Of a DNA stretch of 64,000 nt, positions 45,368-55,664 are shown one piece after another. The notes below the pieces were generated by a model, which saw nothing but the letters and a program-made list of their open reading frames with translations, had not been told where the DNA came from and made no database searches. How positions within the stretch are numbered: the first letter of the stretch is position 1; each line of letters starts with the position of its first letter. The stretch is from Caulobacteraceae bacterium PMMR1. Its GTDB lineage: Bacteria; Pseudomonadota; Alphaproteobacteria; Caulobacterales; Caulobacteraceae. Where the stretch lies: contig JPOM01000001.1 of NCBI GenBank assembly GCA_000733915.1, positions 2,544,001 to 2,608,000 of the forward strand, in the 5' to 3' direction. The translations under genes and the position numbers were made by a program.

Positions 45368-46841
45368 CAATCTCCGCGTCCTTCGCCAGGGCGGCGTCCT
45401 CGGCCTTCAGCGCCTCGATCCGGCGCACCGCGTGCAGCACCGTGGTGTGGTCGCGCCCGCCGAAGCGCCGCCCGATGTCTGGATAGCTCCGGGTCGTCAG
45501 CTGCTTGCAGAGGTACATGGCGAGCTGGCGCGGACGGGCCACGGCGCGGGTGCGACGCTCCGACAGCAGGTCGTCCTTCTTCATGCCGTAGTGCTCGGCC
45601 ACGGCGCGCTGAATCTCGTCCACCGAGATCCGCCGCTCGCCGCCGCGCAGGTGCAGCGCCAGATAGCCCTGCGCCTCCTCCAGCGTCAGCGAGGGCAGCC
45701 GCTCGCCCGCCCGGGCCACCAGCGTGTTCAGCCCGCCCTCCATCTCGCGGATGGAGTCGCGGAAGCGCTCGGCCAGGAACTGCAGCACCTCGGGCCGAAG
45801 CGAGGCCTTCAAGCCCAGCTCGCGCACGAGAAGCCCCGCCTTGCGCTCAAGGATGCCGACCCGCAGCGCATGGTCGGCCGGCTCAACGCCGCATACGAGC
45901 CCCGCGCCGAGGTGCGAGCGAAGGCGCGCGTCCAGCTCCGTCAGGGCGGAGGGCGGCCGGTCGGCGGTGAACACCACGCGCTTGCCCTCGCCCATCAGGG
46001 CCGTGAGGGTGTGGAAGAACTCCTCCTCCGAGCTCTTCTTGCCGCCCAGGAAATGGATGTCGTCCACCAGCAGGAGGTCGGCCCCGCGCAGGTCGCCCTT
46101 GAACTGGGCGGCGCCGGAGCGGTCGCGGATGGCCTGCAGGAAGCCCGAGGTGAACTGCTCGGCGGTCAGGTAGACGATCTTCTTGTCCGGCCGGGCGCGC
46201 CCCGCCTCCCAGGCGATGGCGTTCAGCAGGTGCGTCTTACCGAAGCCGTAGGGTCCGTGGAAAACGACCGGGTTGAACCAGCCCTCCGCCCAGGCGGCGA
46301 CGCGGCGCGCCACGCTGAAGGCGAACTCGTTGGAGGGGCCCTGGACGAAGGTCTCGAACTTCAGCCGCTCCTGCAGTCCCGGGCAGGGCGGCGGCAGGGC
46401 GACGGCGGGCTCGGGCTCCTCGGCGGCGACGGCCGAGACGGTGGCGGCGCGCGCGCCGGCCAGGGCCACGACATTGCCGGCCTTGGGCGCGCGGTCCGAG
46501 CTGGGACCCTCTCCAGAGCCCTCCTCGGAATCGAACTCCGAGCGCGACTTCAGGCTCAGCGCCCGGTGCTCGGGGTCATAGCGGCTCCACAGCTCGTGGA
46601 TGCGCTTCCAGGCGTTGCGACGGATCCAGTCGCGGGCGATGCCGGTGGGGGTGACGACGACCAGGGCGCCGGAGCGGTCGCATCGGAGCTTGGCGTGCGC
46701 GATCCACGAGCCGAAGGCGGCCTCGCCCAGCTCGCCCCGCAGCGTCGCACAGGCCTGCGACCACACCGTACCCACCCCGCGTTCCATCCTGCCCGCCTCC
46801 TCGACGTCCGCCCAGCGTTGCTGCGCTCCGTTCATCGTCAT
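45342..46841 (-). CDS. dnaA: Chromosomal replication initiator DnaA
   Basis: AAA+ protein that opens the chromosomal origin, 499 residues. Domain I ([21 protein letters not shown]) and a Pro/Ala linker precede domain III with Walker [14 protein letters not shown], Walker [17 protein letters not shown] and sensor motifs. Domain IV has [25 protein letters not shown] (in parts) and the DnaA signature [16 protein letters not shown]. The sequence closely follows Caulobacter DnaA, including the MTM start used here at 46841. It lies downstream of rpsT as in Caulobacter. A promoter-like element about 170 bases upstream implies a long leader. Confidence 0.97.
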   Translation of the reverse strand: MTMNGAQQRWADVEEAGRMERGVGTVWSQACATLRGELGEAAFGSWIAHAKLRCDRSGALVVVTPTGIARDWIRRNAWKRIHELWSRYDPEHRALSLKSRSEFDSEEGSGEGPSSDRAPKAGNVVALAGARAATVSAVAAEEPEPAVALPPPCPGLQERLKFETFVQGPSNEFAFSVARRVAAWAEGWFNPVVFHGPYGFGKTHLLNAIAWEAGRARPDKKIVYLTAEQFTSGFLQAIRDRSGAAQFKGDLRGADLLLVDDIHFLGGKKSSEEEFFHTLTALMGEGKRVVFTADRPPSALTELDARLRSHLGAGLVCGVEPADHALRVGILERKAGLLVRELGLKASLRPEVLQFLAERFRDSIREMEGGLNTLVARAGERLPSLTLEEAQGYLALHLRGGERRISVDEIQRAVAEHYGMKKDDLLSERRTRAVARPRQLAMYLCKQLTTRSYPDIGRRFGGRDHTTVLHAVRRIEALKAEDAALAKDAEIVTRRLKEA

Positions 46842-46942
46842 CGACCCCCAACCCGACCCTCTGATGCGGAGGGAACAGCTCGCCTGTCGCGCGAGTCCGC
46901 ACTCGCCCGCCAGCGGCTTCGGGAAGGCAAAGCCAACCCCTT

Positions 46943-46967
46943 CGGCGGGGGCGCTCTCCCCCCGCCG
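46943..46967 (-). other. 9-bp GC hairpin in the dnaA leader
   Basis: CGGCGGGGG (46943-46951) pairs with CCCCCGCCG (46959-46967) around a 7-base loop, about 100 bases before the dnaA ATG. It lies inside the predicted leader RNA and could affect dnaA translation or early termination. The effect is inference. Confidence 0.45.
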
Positions 46968-47006
46968 CCGTTCCGTCCGTGTTGAGATGAAAAACCTTAG
47001 GCCCTC

Positions 47007-47034
47007 AGGTTACTCGCGGCCCGGGGGTGGTCAA
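47007..47034 (-). promoter_or_regulatory. Putative housekeeping promoter of dnaA
   Basis: On the minus strand TTGACC (47034-47029) is followed after 16 bases by TAACCT (47012-47007), a plausible -35/-10 pair. The start would be near 46999, giving a leader of about 158 bases, similar to the long dnaA leader known in Caulobacter crescentus. Confidence 0.4.
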
Positions 47035-47266
47035 CGGGCTTTTCCGCCGTCCACGGCGGATTGTTTGCTTGACGTGCGCAAGCCTCGTTCAGGGTTAAAG
47101 AATTCTTCTCCTTGCTTCATGTTGCGGCAGGCGGTCGCACCCCTCGTTCGTCTGGACACGTCAAAAAGCCCCACGCGGCGGTTCCGCACAGAGCGTTGAT
47201 TCTACTTGCCTTTGCCTTATTGAGGACTTGCCCGACTGCTCGGGCGTCAGGTCGCGCGACGCCGTG

Positions 47267-47536
47267 TCAGGCGGTGGCGACCTTCTTCAGGCGAGCGGCC
47301 AGGCGCGACACCTTGCGCGCCCCGGTGTTCTTGTGGACCACGCCCTTGGACACCGCCCGCATCAGCTCCGACTGGGCCTTCACGAAAGCTTCCTTGGCGA
47401 CCTCCGCGTCGCCGCCGGCCACCGCCTCTTCGAACTTGCGCAGGAACGTGCGCACGCGCGAGCGGCGGGTGCGGTTCACCTTGGTGCGACGTTCGATCTT
47501 ACGGATCGCCTTCTTGGCGCCCGGCGTATTGGCCAT
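47267..47536 (-). CDS. rpsT: 30S ribosomal protein S20
   Basis: 89-residue primary 16S rRNA-binding protein. The lysine/arginine-rich N-terminal [39 protein letters not shown] and the C-terminal [19 protein letters not shown] are characteristic. Located 425 bp upstream of dnaA in the same direction, the Caulobacter arrangement near the replication origin. Confidence 0.97.
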   Translation of the reverse strand: MANTPGAKKAIRKIERRTKVNRTRRSRVRTFLRKFEEAVAGGDAEVAKEAFVKAQSELMRAVSKGVVHKNTGARKVSRLAARLKKVATA

Positions 47537-47632
47537 GGTCGATGCAACCTGCTTGAGCGGCCTGCGCGTGGCGACCGCGGAAATGCGAGCGCGGGGATAT
47601 ACGGGAAGGGGCCCCGGGCGTCAACGCAGCCT

Positions 47633-47682
47633 GAGCGGTCGGGGCGAGCCGTCGGCGCGAGCGGTCGGGGCGAGCGGTCGGG
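47633..47682. repeat. Iteron-like tandem repeat, about 3.9 copies of 13 bp
   Basis: The unit GAGCGGTCGGGGC occurs at 47633, 47646 (two changes), 47659 and 47672 (partial at the end). It lies in the 217-bp divergent gap between rpsT and the dehydrogenase gene. Confidence 0.85.
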
Positions 47683-47753
47683 AACGGGCGTGGCGCGCCC
47701 GGCCTTGCCGGCCTATCTGCGGCCGCGTCGCCGCGCTGAGAGGAGCATACGCC

Positions 47754-48617
47754 TTGAGCAAGATCGCCGTCCTGGGCCTCGGCACCATGGGAAGCCGCAT
47801 GGCCGCGCGGCTGCTCGCCGCGGGTCACGCCGTCACGGTCTGGAACCGTTCGCCTGGGCGCGACGCCGACCTGCGCGAGGCCGGGGCGAAGGCGGCGGCG
47901 ACGCCGCGCGAGGCTGTGCAGGACGTGGAGGCGGCCGTCGCCATGGTCCGCGACGACGCGGCCTCCCGCGAGGTCTGGCTGAACCCGCAGACAGGCGCCC
48001 TCGCCGCCTTGCCCAAGAGGGCGGTCGCGATCGACAGCTCCACCGTCAGCCTGGCCTGGGCGCGGGAGCTCGCCGCGGCGGCGGCCGCAGCGGGAAGCGA
48101 CATGCTGGACGCGCCGGTCTCCGGCTCACGGCCGCAGGCCGAGGCGGGCCAGCTCGTCTACCTCGTGGGCGGCGACGCGGCCGTCCTCCAGCGGGTGGAG
48201 CCGATCTTGCAAGCGATGGGCGGCGCGGTCTTGCACGCGGGGCCTGCGGGCGCGGGCGCGGCGCTGAAGCTCGCGGTCAACGCCCTCTATGCGGCGCAGG
48301 CGGCCGAGATGGCCGAGCTGCTGGGCTGGGCCGCTCGCGCCGGCTTCGACCCGGCGCGCTTCGCCGAGCTGATCGGCCAGACGCCGGTCTGCGCCCCGGT
48401 GATGAAGGTTGCAGGCGCGGCCATGGCGGCGGGACGCTTCGACCCGCTGTTCCCAGTGGAGCTGGTGGAGAAAGACCTTGGCTACATGGCGGCGGAGGCG
48501 GCCCGCTCGGGCGCGGAGGCGCCCCTGACCGCCGCGACCCGGGCCGTGTTCCGCCGCGCGCTGGATCAGGGTCTGGGCGACCTGAACATCACGGCGGCGG
48601 CCAAGCTCTACCGCTAG
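47754..48617 (+). CDS. NAD(P)-dependent beta-hydroxyacid dehydrogenase family protein
   Basis: 287-residue oxidoreductase of the 3-hydroxyisobutyrate/6-phosphogluconate dehydrogenase family. Motifs: Rossmann VLGLGTMGSRMAARLLAAGH with NRSPGR (NADP-preferring), the substrate loop DAPVSGSRPQAEAGQLVYLV and GAALKLAVNALYAAQAAEM-AEL with the catalytic lysine. The C-terminal segment FPVELVEKDLGYMAAEA is typical of GLYR/HIBADH. The start is TTG 47754 with AGGAG 8 bases upstream; no ATG fits. Exact substrate unknown. Confidence 0.92.
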   Translation: MSKIAVLGLGTMGSRMAARLLAAGHAVTVWNRSPGRDADLREAGAKAAATPREAVQDVEAAVAMVRDDAASREVWLNPQTGALAALPKRAVAIDSSTVSLAWARELAAAAAAAGSDMLDAPVSGSRPQAEAGQLVYLVGGDAAVLQRVEPILQAMGGAVLHAGPAGAGAALKLAVNALYAAQAAEMAELLGWAARAGFDPARFAELIGQTPVCAPVMKVAGAAMAAGRFDPLFPVELVEKDLGYMAAEAARSGAEAPLTAATRAVFRRALDQGLGDLNITAAAKLYR

Positions 48618-48629
48618 GCGCCGGCGCGC

Positions 48630-49244
48630 TCAGTCCTGCGGTTCTGCGAGGCCGGCGGCGGCCTCCTGGGCGCGAGCGTCCTTCAGCAGGGACGGGACCT
48701 GGGTCGCGGCGAAGGCCAGCGTCACGATCACCAGGCCGGGCCAGCGCCACAGGATCCAGGTCTGGTCCGGCTGGGTGCGCCAGATCGCCTCGTTCGCCGC
48801 GGCGCAGACCAGGAAGAAGACGCCGAACCTGAGGGTCAGCCGGCGCCAGGCCGCTTCCGGCAGCTGCAGCGCGGAGCCCATCAGCAGTTTGATCGGGGAC
48901 CGCCCGGTCACGAGGCCGATCAGCAGCCCCGCCCCCAGCGCCCCGTCGATGAAGGTGGTCTTCATCTTCACGAACCGGGTGTCGTGGAAGACCAACGTCA
49001 AGGTCCCGAACACCAGCGCGATCCCGCCGTAGAAGGCCGGAAGGGGCGCGATCCTCCGGAAGACGGCAAGGCTCGCGACCAGGCCCGCGGCGGAGCCGGC
49101 GATCAGCCACCAGGTCGCCGCCTGCAGGTTCTTGCCGCTGACGAAGAAGCCGACCAGGAAGGCCGCGGCCCCGACATAGTCGATGGCGGTGCGGAGCCAG
49201 GCGAGGCCCGCGCGGGGCTCGGGCGCATTCGGCGGCTGGCTCAT
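48630..49244 (-). CDS. yciB: Inner-membrane septation protein YciB/IspZ
   Basis: 204-residue multi-pass inner-membrane protein, with about six helices, of the YciB family. It has AIDYVGAAAFLVGFFVSGKN, LVFHDTRFVKMKTTFIDGAL and GRSPIKLLMGSALQLPEAAW-RRLTLRFGVFFL as hallmarks. It is implicated in cell-envelope synthesis and division. The ATG overlaps the ftsY stop (ATGA at 49244), so it follows ftsY in one operon, a common arrangement in Caulobacterales. Confidence 0.94.
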   Translation of the reverse strand: MSQPPNAPEPRAGLAWLRTAIDYVGAAAFLVGFFVSGKNLQAATWWLIAGSAAGLVASLAVFRRIAPLPAFYGGIALVFGTLTLVFHDTRFVKMKTTFIDGALGAGLLIGLVTGRSPIKLLMGSALQLPEAAWRRLTLRFGVFFLVCAAANEAIWRTQPDQTWILWRWPGLVIVTLAFAATQVPSLLKDARAQEAAAGLAEPQD

Positions 49245-50233
49245 CAGCCGGCCTCCAGACCCACGAGGGATCGCGCAAACGCCTCAGCGTCGAACGGCTG
49301 CAGATCGTCGATGCCCTCGCCGACGCCGATCAGCACGATCGGGGCGGCGCTCGCCTCCGCCACCGGGACCAGGACGCCCCCCCGCGCCGTGCCGTCGAGC
49401 TTGGTCATGACCACGCCGGTCACCTCGGCCGTCTTGCCAAAGACCTCCACCTGGCTCAGCGCGTTGCGGCCCACGGTGGCGTCCAGCACCAGCAGGGTCT
49501 CGTGCGGGGCGCTCGGGTCGAGCTTCTTGAGCACCCGCACGATCTTGGCGAGCTCGTCCATCAGGCCGGTCTTGTTCTGAAGCCGCCCGGCGGTGTCGAT
49601 CAGCACGACGTCGAAGCCTTCGGCCTTGGCGCGCGACAGGGCGTCGAAGGCCAGCCCCGCCGCGTCCGATCCCGCCGGCCGGGTCAGGATGGGCGCGCCC
49701 GCGCGCTCCGCCCAGACGCTCAGCTGCTCGATGGCGGCGGCGCGGAAGGTGTCGCCGGCGGCGATCAGCACCTTGGCGCCGCGCCGCTTCAGGTCCGCGG
49801 CGATCTTGCCAAGGGTGGTCGTCTTGCCCGAGCCGTTGACGCCCACGAACAGCACCACCCGGGGCTTCGGCCCCTTCAGGGGATCCAGCGGGTCGAAGAC
49901 CGCCTGGTGCGGGCGGAGCTCCGCGGCGAGGGCGGCGGCGAGGGTCGCCTTGATCTCGGGTTCGGCGGCCTCACGGCCGAAGCGCTCGCGGGCGAAGGCG
50001 TCCACGATCCGGCCCGCCGCCGCCGTGCCGAGGTCGGCCTCGATCAGCATCTCCTCCAGCTCGTCCAGCGCCTCCTGGTCGAGGCGACGCTTGGTCAGCG
50101 TCGCCACGACGCTCGACGACAGCTGGGCGCTGGATTTCGACAGCCCCTTGGCCAGCCGGCCGAACAGGCCCGGGCGCGGCTGCGTGCCCGGGATGGCTGC
50201 GATGATCAGGCCCTCGTCGCGGAAGTCGCTCAT
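49244..50233 (-). CDS. ftsY: Signal recognition particle receptor FtsY
   Basis: SRP-dependent membrane-protein targeting GTPase. 329 residues with a short N-terminal region (no long acidic A domain) and the NG domain: GVNGSGKTTTLGKIA (G1), GDTFRAAAIEQLSVW, VLIDTAGRLQNKTGLMDEL (G3), TKLDGTARGG (G4) and GVGEGIDDLQPFD. The start ATG 50233 gives MSDFRDEGLI. First gene of ftsY-yciB; the creatininase-family gene ends 43 bp upstream. Confidence 0.96.
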   Translation of the reverse strand: MSDFRDEGLIIAAIPGTQPRPGLFGRLAKGLSKSSAQLSSSVVATLTKRRLDQEALDELEEMLIEADLGTAAAGRIVDAFARERFGREAAEPEIKATLAAALAAELRPHQAVFDPLDPLKGPKPRVVLFVGVNGSGKTTTLGKIAADLKRRGAKVLIAAGDTFRAAAIEQLSVWAERAGAPILTRPAGSDAAGLAFDALSRAKAEGFDVVLIDTAGRLQNKTGLMDELAKIVRVLKKLDPSAPHETLLVLDATVGRNALSQVEVFGKTAEVTGVVMTKLDGTARGGVLVPVAEASAAPIVLIGVGEGIDDLQPFDAEAFARSLVGLEAG

Positions 50234-50276
50234 GGGCGGGGCATGTAGACGCGAACCGGGGCGCCGGATAGGCGGA

Positions 50277-51026
50277 TCAGAGCCCGCTCTCGGCGAAGAC
50301 GCGCACATCTTCGCGCAGCGCCTGGACGGCTGCGGCGATGATCGTCTGGCCCTTGTCGGGGCTCGCCTGGCCGGGGTCGGAGCCCATGCGGCCGTCCGGA
50401 TAGCGGGCGCGGAAGTCGGCCGCCTCGCGGATCGGCCCGGTGGCGGCGATGCGCGGGGCGTAGTTGGCCGACTTGATCGCGTGCGGATAGGCGGCCTGGG
50501 TGACGGCGATCTCAGAGGGCGTGGCGTGGCTGCCGTGGCCCTCGGGGAACAGGTCGGTGCACAGGCGGTTCACGCCCTTCAGGTCCCACCAGTTCTTCAG
50601 CTTGCAGGCGAAGCCGCGCGGCCGTCCCGCATAGCTGGCTTCGGAATAGATTTCCGAGAAGGCCGCCTCGATGGTGGCGACGTTCCCGCCGTGGCCGTTC
50701 AGCCAGTAGAGGCGCTCAAAGCCGTGGGCGTGCAGGCTCATCGACCAGTCCCGGATGGCCGCGATCATGGTGGACGGCCGAAGGCTGATCGACCCGGGAA
50801 AGCCGAGATGGTGCTGGGCCATGCCGACGGCGAAGGTGGGCGCGACCAGCAGCTCCGCCGTCGCCGCCGCCTCGGCGCGATGGGCGATGATCTCGGGGCA
50901 CAGCCAGTCGGTGCCGAGCAGGCCCGTCGGCCCATGCTGCTCGGTGGAGCCGATGGGGATCACCACGGTCTTTGACCGCGCGAGATAGGCCTCGATCTCA
51001 GGCCAGGTGGAGAAGGCGAGCAGCAT
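50277..51026 (-). CDS. Creatininase family protein
   Basis: 249-residue metal-dependent amidohydrolase of the creatininase/creatinine amidohydrolase superfamily. Diagnostic segments: VVIPIGSTEQHGPTGLLGTD with metal ligands, AVGMAQHHLGFPGSISL, LYWLNGHGGNVATIEAAF and GSHATPSEIAVTQ (His/Glu ligands). Members act on creatinine, mycofactocin or formamide-type substrates; none is indicated here. Ends 43 bp before ftsY, so it may be transcribed with it. Confidence 0.92.
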   Translation of the reverse strand: MLLAFSTWPEIEAYLARSKTVVIPIGSTEQHGPTGLLGTDWLCPEIIAHRAEAAATAELLVAPTFAVGMAQHHLGFPGSISLRPSTMIAAIRDWSMSLHAHGFERLYWLNGHGGNVATIEAAFSEIYSEASYAGRPRGFACKLKNWWDLKGVNRLCTDLFPEGHGSHATPSEIAVTQAAYPHAIKSANYAPRIAATGPIREAADFRARYPDGRMGSDPGQASPDKGQTIIAAAVQALREDVRVFAESGL

Positions 51027-51045
51027 GACGCGCGCGCGGGGGCGC

Positions 51046-51474
51046 TCAGCCCTGGCCGGTCATGAGCGCCCCCAGGCCCGGGATGGTCCCAAGCACGTCG
51101 CGGAGCTTGTCCTGGCCGGTCTTGTCGCGGACCCAATCCATGGCGACGGGCAGGATCTTCTGCATGTCGCCGACATTGATGCCCAGCCGCGCGAGCTTGG
51201 GGCTGAGCGCCATGGCGTCGCTCATCGCCGCGCCCCCCGCGCCGCCGCCGACGCGCAGAAGGCTGCTCATCACGCCGCCCTTGCTGGTCCCGGCCAGCGC
51301 CTCGCCCTGGTCGGCCAGCTCGCCCGCACCGTCCACCTGGCCGAACAGGTCGGAGACCTTGGCCGCGTCGCCGTGCTTGCGGATCAGGAACAGGGCCGCG
51401 GAGAGCGCCGTGCGGGTCTGATCCGGGGTCAGGCCGGTGGCGTCGGCGGAGCGGTGGACGAGCTCGTCGATCAT
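51046..51474 (-). CDS. DUF2780-like small helical protein
   Basis: 142-residue protein beginning MIDELVHRSADATGLTPDQT. It has an alpha-helical core (LSAALFLIRKHGDAAKVSDL), a Gly-rich loop (VGGGAGGAA) and a helical C-terminal half INVGDMQKILPVAMDWVRDK. This layout resembles DUF2780/VcgC-type proteins of unknown role. No signal peptide is evident. It precedes the creatininase-family gene by 19 bp on the same strand, possibly in one transcript. Confidence 0.7.
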   Translation of the reverse strand: MIDELVHRSADATGLTPDQTRTALSAALFLIRKHGDAAKVSDLFGQVDGAGELADQGEALAGTSKGGVMSSLLRVGGGAGGAAMSDAMALSPKLARLGINVGDMQKILPVAMDWVRDKTGQDKLRDVLGTIPGLGALMTGQG

Positions 51475-51581
51475 GCCGCGCTGGTTAGGACATTTTGCGG
51501 CGCGTGGGAATTGCGGGGCGCAGGCGCGGCGGCGTCTTCGGCGATTTGCCCCCTCGCCCCCGGCGCGCGTAAGACGCAGGC

Positions 51582-52589
51582 ATGCGGATCTGGGTCACCG
51601 GCGCGGCGGGCTTCATCGGCCATCACCTGGCGCGGCGGCTGCTCGCGGAAGGCCATGCGGTGGTCGGGATCGACGGCATGACCGCCTACTACGATCCTCG
51701 CCTGAAAGCGGCGCGTCTGGCCGATCTTGAGGCCGCGGGCGGCGACTTCGCCTTCCACCGCCTGATGCTGGAGGACATGGCGGGGCTGCAGCGCCTGGCG
51801 GCGGAGGCCGCCCCCGACGTCGTCGTCCACCTCGCCGCCCAGGCCGGCGTGCGCTACAGCCTTGAGCACCCCCGCGCCTATGTGGACTCCAACCTGACAG
51901 GCGCGTTCAACGTGCTGGAGATCGCGCGCCTGTCCGGGGTCCGGCACCTGCTCTTCGCCTCGACGAGCTCGGTCTATGGCGCCAACCCCAAGGTCCCCTT
52001 CGCCGAGACCGACGCTGCGGACCACCCCATGACGCTCTACGCCGCGACCAAGAAAAGCGGCGAGCTGATGAGTCACGCCTACGCCCACCTGTGGGGTCTG
52101 CCCACCACCTGCTTCCGCTTCTTCACCGTCTACGGCCCCTGGGGGCGGCCGGACATGGCGCTCTACAGGTTCGTGGAGTCGATCGAGGCGGGCCGGCCGA
52201 TCGAGGTCTACAATCGCGGCGAGATGCGGCGCGACTTCACCTATGTCGCCGACCTGGTCGAGGCGGTGGCGCGCCTCATCCCGCGCCCGCCGGAGCAGGG
52301 ACGCCCCGCGGAGGGCGCGGCCGACACGCTCAGCCCCGTGGCGCCCTGGCGGGTGGTGAACATCGGTTTCGGCCAGCCCGTGCGCCTGACCGAGTTCATC
52401 GACGAAATCGAGCGGGCGCTCGGCCGCTCCGCCCAGCGCACCCTGCTGCCGATGCAGCCCGGCGACGTGCCGCAGACCTTCGCCGACAGCACGCTGCTCT
52501 TTGCGCTCACCGGCTATCGCCCCAGCACCCCCGTGCGAAGCGGGGTACAGGCCTTCGTCGACTGGTACCGCGCCTATATGAGCCGCTGA
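51582..52589 (+). CDS. NAD-dependent epimerase, UDP-glucuronate 4-epimerase-like
   Basis: 335-residue extended short-chain dehydrogenase. The Rossmann motif [54 protein letters not shown], and the catalytic Y-X3-K in [19 protein letters not shown] match UDP-glucuronate epimerases that feed capsule or exopolysaccharide synthesis. [18 protein letters not shown] and [12 protein letters not shown] are also typical. No polysaccharide genes are adjacent, so the exact sugar is an inference. Confidence 0.92.
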   Translation: MRIWVTGAAGFIGHHLARRLLAEGHAVVGIDGMTAYYDPRLKAARLADLEAAGGDFAFHRLMLEDMAGLQRLAAEAAPDVVVHLAAQAGVRYSLEHPRAYVDSNLTGAFNVLEIARLSGVRHLLFASTSSVYGANPKVPFAETDAADHPMTLYAATKKSGELMSHAYAHLWGLPTTCFRFFTVYGPWGRPDMALYRFVESIEAGRPIEVYNRGEMRRDFTYVADLVEAVARLIPRPPEQGRPAEGAADTLSPVAPWRVVNIGFGQPVRLTEFIDEIERALGRSAQRTLLPMQPGDVPQTFADSTLLFALTGYRPSTPVRSGVQAFVDWYRAYMSR

Positions 52590-52676
52590 GGCGCGCTTGG
52601 ACCGGGCAGGCCCACTCAGGGTTTGCGCGAGCCGCCCCCGCGAGGCTATTCGAAGCGCCGCCCAAGGAACCTGAGC

Positions 52677-54151
52677 ATGGCTGAGCAAGCGCAATACGAC
52701 GTGGTGATCATCGGCGGCGGCCCGGGGGCTACAACGCCGCGATCCGAGCCGGGCAACTCGGCCTGAAGACCGCCTGCGTGGAGATGCGGGCCACCCTGGG
52801 CGGGACCTGCCTGAACGTCGGCTGCATTCCCTCCAAGGCGCTGCTGCATGCCTCCGAGATGTTCGAGCTCGCCTCCAAGGACTTCGCGGGCCTCGGCATC
52901 AAGGCGCAGGTCGAGCTCGACCTGCCGGCCATGCACCGGCAGAAGGCCGACAGCGTCGCCGCCCTGACCAAGGGGGTGGAGTTCCTGTTCCGCAAGAACA
53001 AGGTGGAGTGGATCAAGGGCAAGGGCCGCATCGACGGCCCCGGCCGGGTGGTGGTGACGACGGCGGACGGCGCCGCCCAGACGCTCGAGACGAAGAACAT
53101 CGTGATCGCCACGGGGTCGGAGCCCTCGCGCCTGCCGGGGGTGGAGGTCGACCAGACGCGCATCGTGGACTCCACCGGCGCGCTGGCCCTGTCGCCCGTG
53201 CCCAAGCGGCTGGTCGTGATCGGGGCGGGCATCATCGGGCTGGAGCTCGGCTCGGTGTGGCGGCGGCTCGGCGCCGAGGTGACGGTGGTGGAGTATCTCG
53301 ACCGCATCGTGCCGGGGGCCGACGCGGAGGTCGCGACCGCCTTCCAGCGCGCCCTGACCAAGCAGGGCGTGAAGTTCCGCCTGGGCCAGAAGGTGCTGAA
53401 GGCCGAGGTCAACCAGATCGACATCGCCATCGACCAGCCCGCGAAGTTCAAGGGCGGCACAAAGGCCTCGCCGCCGGCGATCCCTGACCCCATCACCCTG
53501 ACCTTCGAGCCCGTGGCCGGGGGCCCGCCCGAGACCCTGGGCGCGGACGCCGTGCTGCTGTCCGTGGGTCGGCGTCCTTACACCGAGGGGCTGGGCCTGG
53601 AGACGGTGGGCATTACGCCGGACAAGCGCGGCGTCATCCCCAACGACCACTTCCGCACGTCTGCGCCCGGGGTGTGGGTGCTGGGCGACGTGACCTCCGG
53701 CCCGATGCTGGCGCACAAGGCCGAGGACGAGGCCATCGCCTGCATCGAGACCATCGCGGGCAAGGCGGGCCACGTGAACTACGCCGTGATCCCGAGCGTC
53801 ATCTACACCTATCCCGAGGTCGCCTGGGTGGGCGCGACGGAGGAGGAGCTGAAGGCGCAGGGCGTCGCCTATAAGGCCGGCAAGTTCCCCTTCACCGCCA
53901 ACAGCCGCGCCAAGGTGAACCACGAGGCGGAGGGCTTCGTGAAGGTGCTGGCCGACGCCGCCACCGACCGGGTGCTCGGGGTGCACATGCTGGGCCCGGA
54001 TGTGAGCGAGATGATCGGCGAGTACTGCGTGGCCATGGAGTTCGCCGCCGCCTCCGAGGACATCGCCCGCACCTGCCACCCGCACCCGACCCGCTCGGAG
54101 GCGCTGCGCCAGGCCGCCATGGGCGTGGACGGCTGGACCATGCAGGCCTGA
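52677..54151 (+). CDS. lpdA: Dihydrolipoamide dehydrogenase (E3), frameshifted near start
   Basis: FAD-dependent E3 subunit of 2-oxoacid dehydrogenase complexes. The start ATG 52677 gives MAEQAQYDVVIIGGGPG, then the frame is lost at the G5 run 52724-52728. Adding one G restores GGYNAAIRAGQLGLKTACVE. The rest is intact: redox-active GGTCLNVGCIPSK, NAD-binding VIGAGIIGLELGSVW, LGDVTSGPMLAHKAEDE and the C-terminal HPHPTRSE with the catalytic His-Glu. Restored length is about 491 residues including an insert near residues 240-262. Followed by mdh after 106 bp. Confidence 0.93.
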
Positions 54152-54236
54152 GCCCCAGTCCTGAGCCCTGGTCCCCGGCGCTGCACGCCTTGCCGCCCCG
54201 GCCCGGCGGGGCTAGACCGCGCGCCGACGTCCCTGA

Positions 54237-55244
<1,008 letters not shown>

Positions 55245-55299
55245 GCCGGGCGGGAGCGCCTCGCCCGACGCTCGCCGCCTCGGCGCTCTTGAGGCGCGG

Positions 55300-55650
55300 C
55301 TAGCGGGCCACCGTGCAGCCGTAGGCGGGCTCGTAGGTCGCAGCGCCCTTGAAGATCGCCGCCACGCTCGCGTCGACACGGGCGTGGGCGGGCAGGCCCG
55401 TGCGGTCCACCTTGAGGCTGAACTGGTCGGAGTAGGGCTTGAACTCCGCGCGGCACGAGGCTTCGCTCCGCCCGGTGACGAACAGGCACGAGCAGTACTG
55501 CTTGGCGAGGTAGACCGAGCCGATCCGTCCCACCGGCGCATACTGGCGCCAGGCCCAGGCGCCGGCCGCGACCAGGAGGCAGAGCGCCGCGACGCCTGCG
55601 ATCGCCGCCCACGTCCGCCCTCCGCGTTTGCCTGACCGCCGCTTCGCCAC
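55300..55650 (-). CDS. Membrane-anchored periplasmic protein of unknown function
   Basis: 116-residue protein with a basic N terminus (MAKRRSGKRGGR) and one membrane helix (TWAAIAGVAALCLLVAAGAW). A small periplasmic domain follows with four cysteines (YCSC, ASCRAEF, YGCTVAR). The start is GTG 55650 with GGGAGGGAG upstream. It is divergent from the serine hydrolase gene with only 14 bp between starts, a pairing that suggests joint control. I do not recognise a family. Confidence 0.7.
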   Translation of the reverse strand: MAKRRSGKRGGRTWAAIAGVAALCLLVAAGAWAWRQYAPVGRIGSVYLAKQYCSCLFVTGRSEASCRAEFKPYSDQFSLKVDRTGLPAHARVDASVAAIFKGAATYEPAYGCTVAR

Positions 55651-55664
55651 CTAAGCTCCCTCCC

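Larger units (their letters stand above)
46842..47266. other. 425-bp rpsT-dnaA intergenic region
   Basis: No credible gene. The region contains two GANTC sites (GAGTC 46893-46897; GATTC 47198-47202), the promoter-like pair at 47007-47034, the leader hairpin at 46943-46967 and an AT-richer patch around 47040-47110. I see no cluster of DnaA boxes (TTATCCACA type), so it looks like a dnaA control region rather than the origin itself. Confidence 0.6.

Noticed and set aside
46842-47266. Replication origin in the rpsT-dnaA gap
   Set aside because: No cluster of DnaA boxes and no AT-rich unwinding stretch of useful length; in Caulobacter the origin lies some genes away from dnaA.
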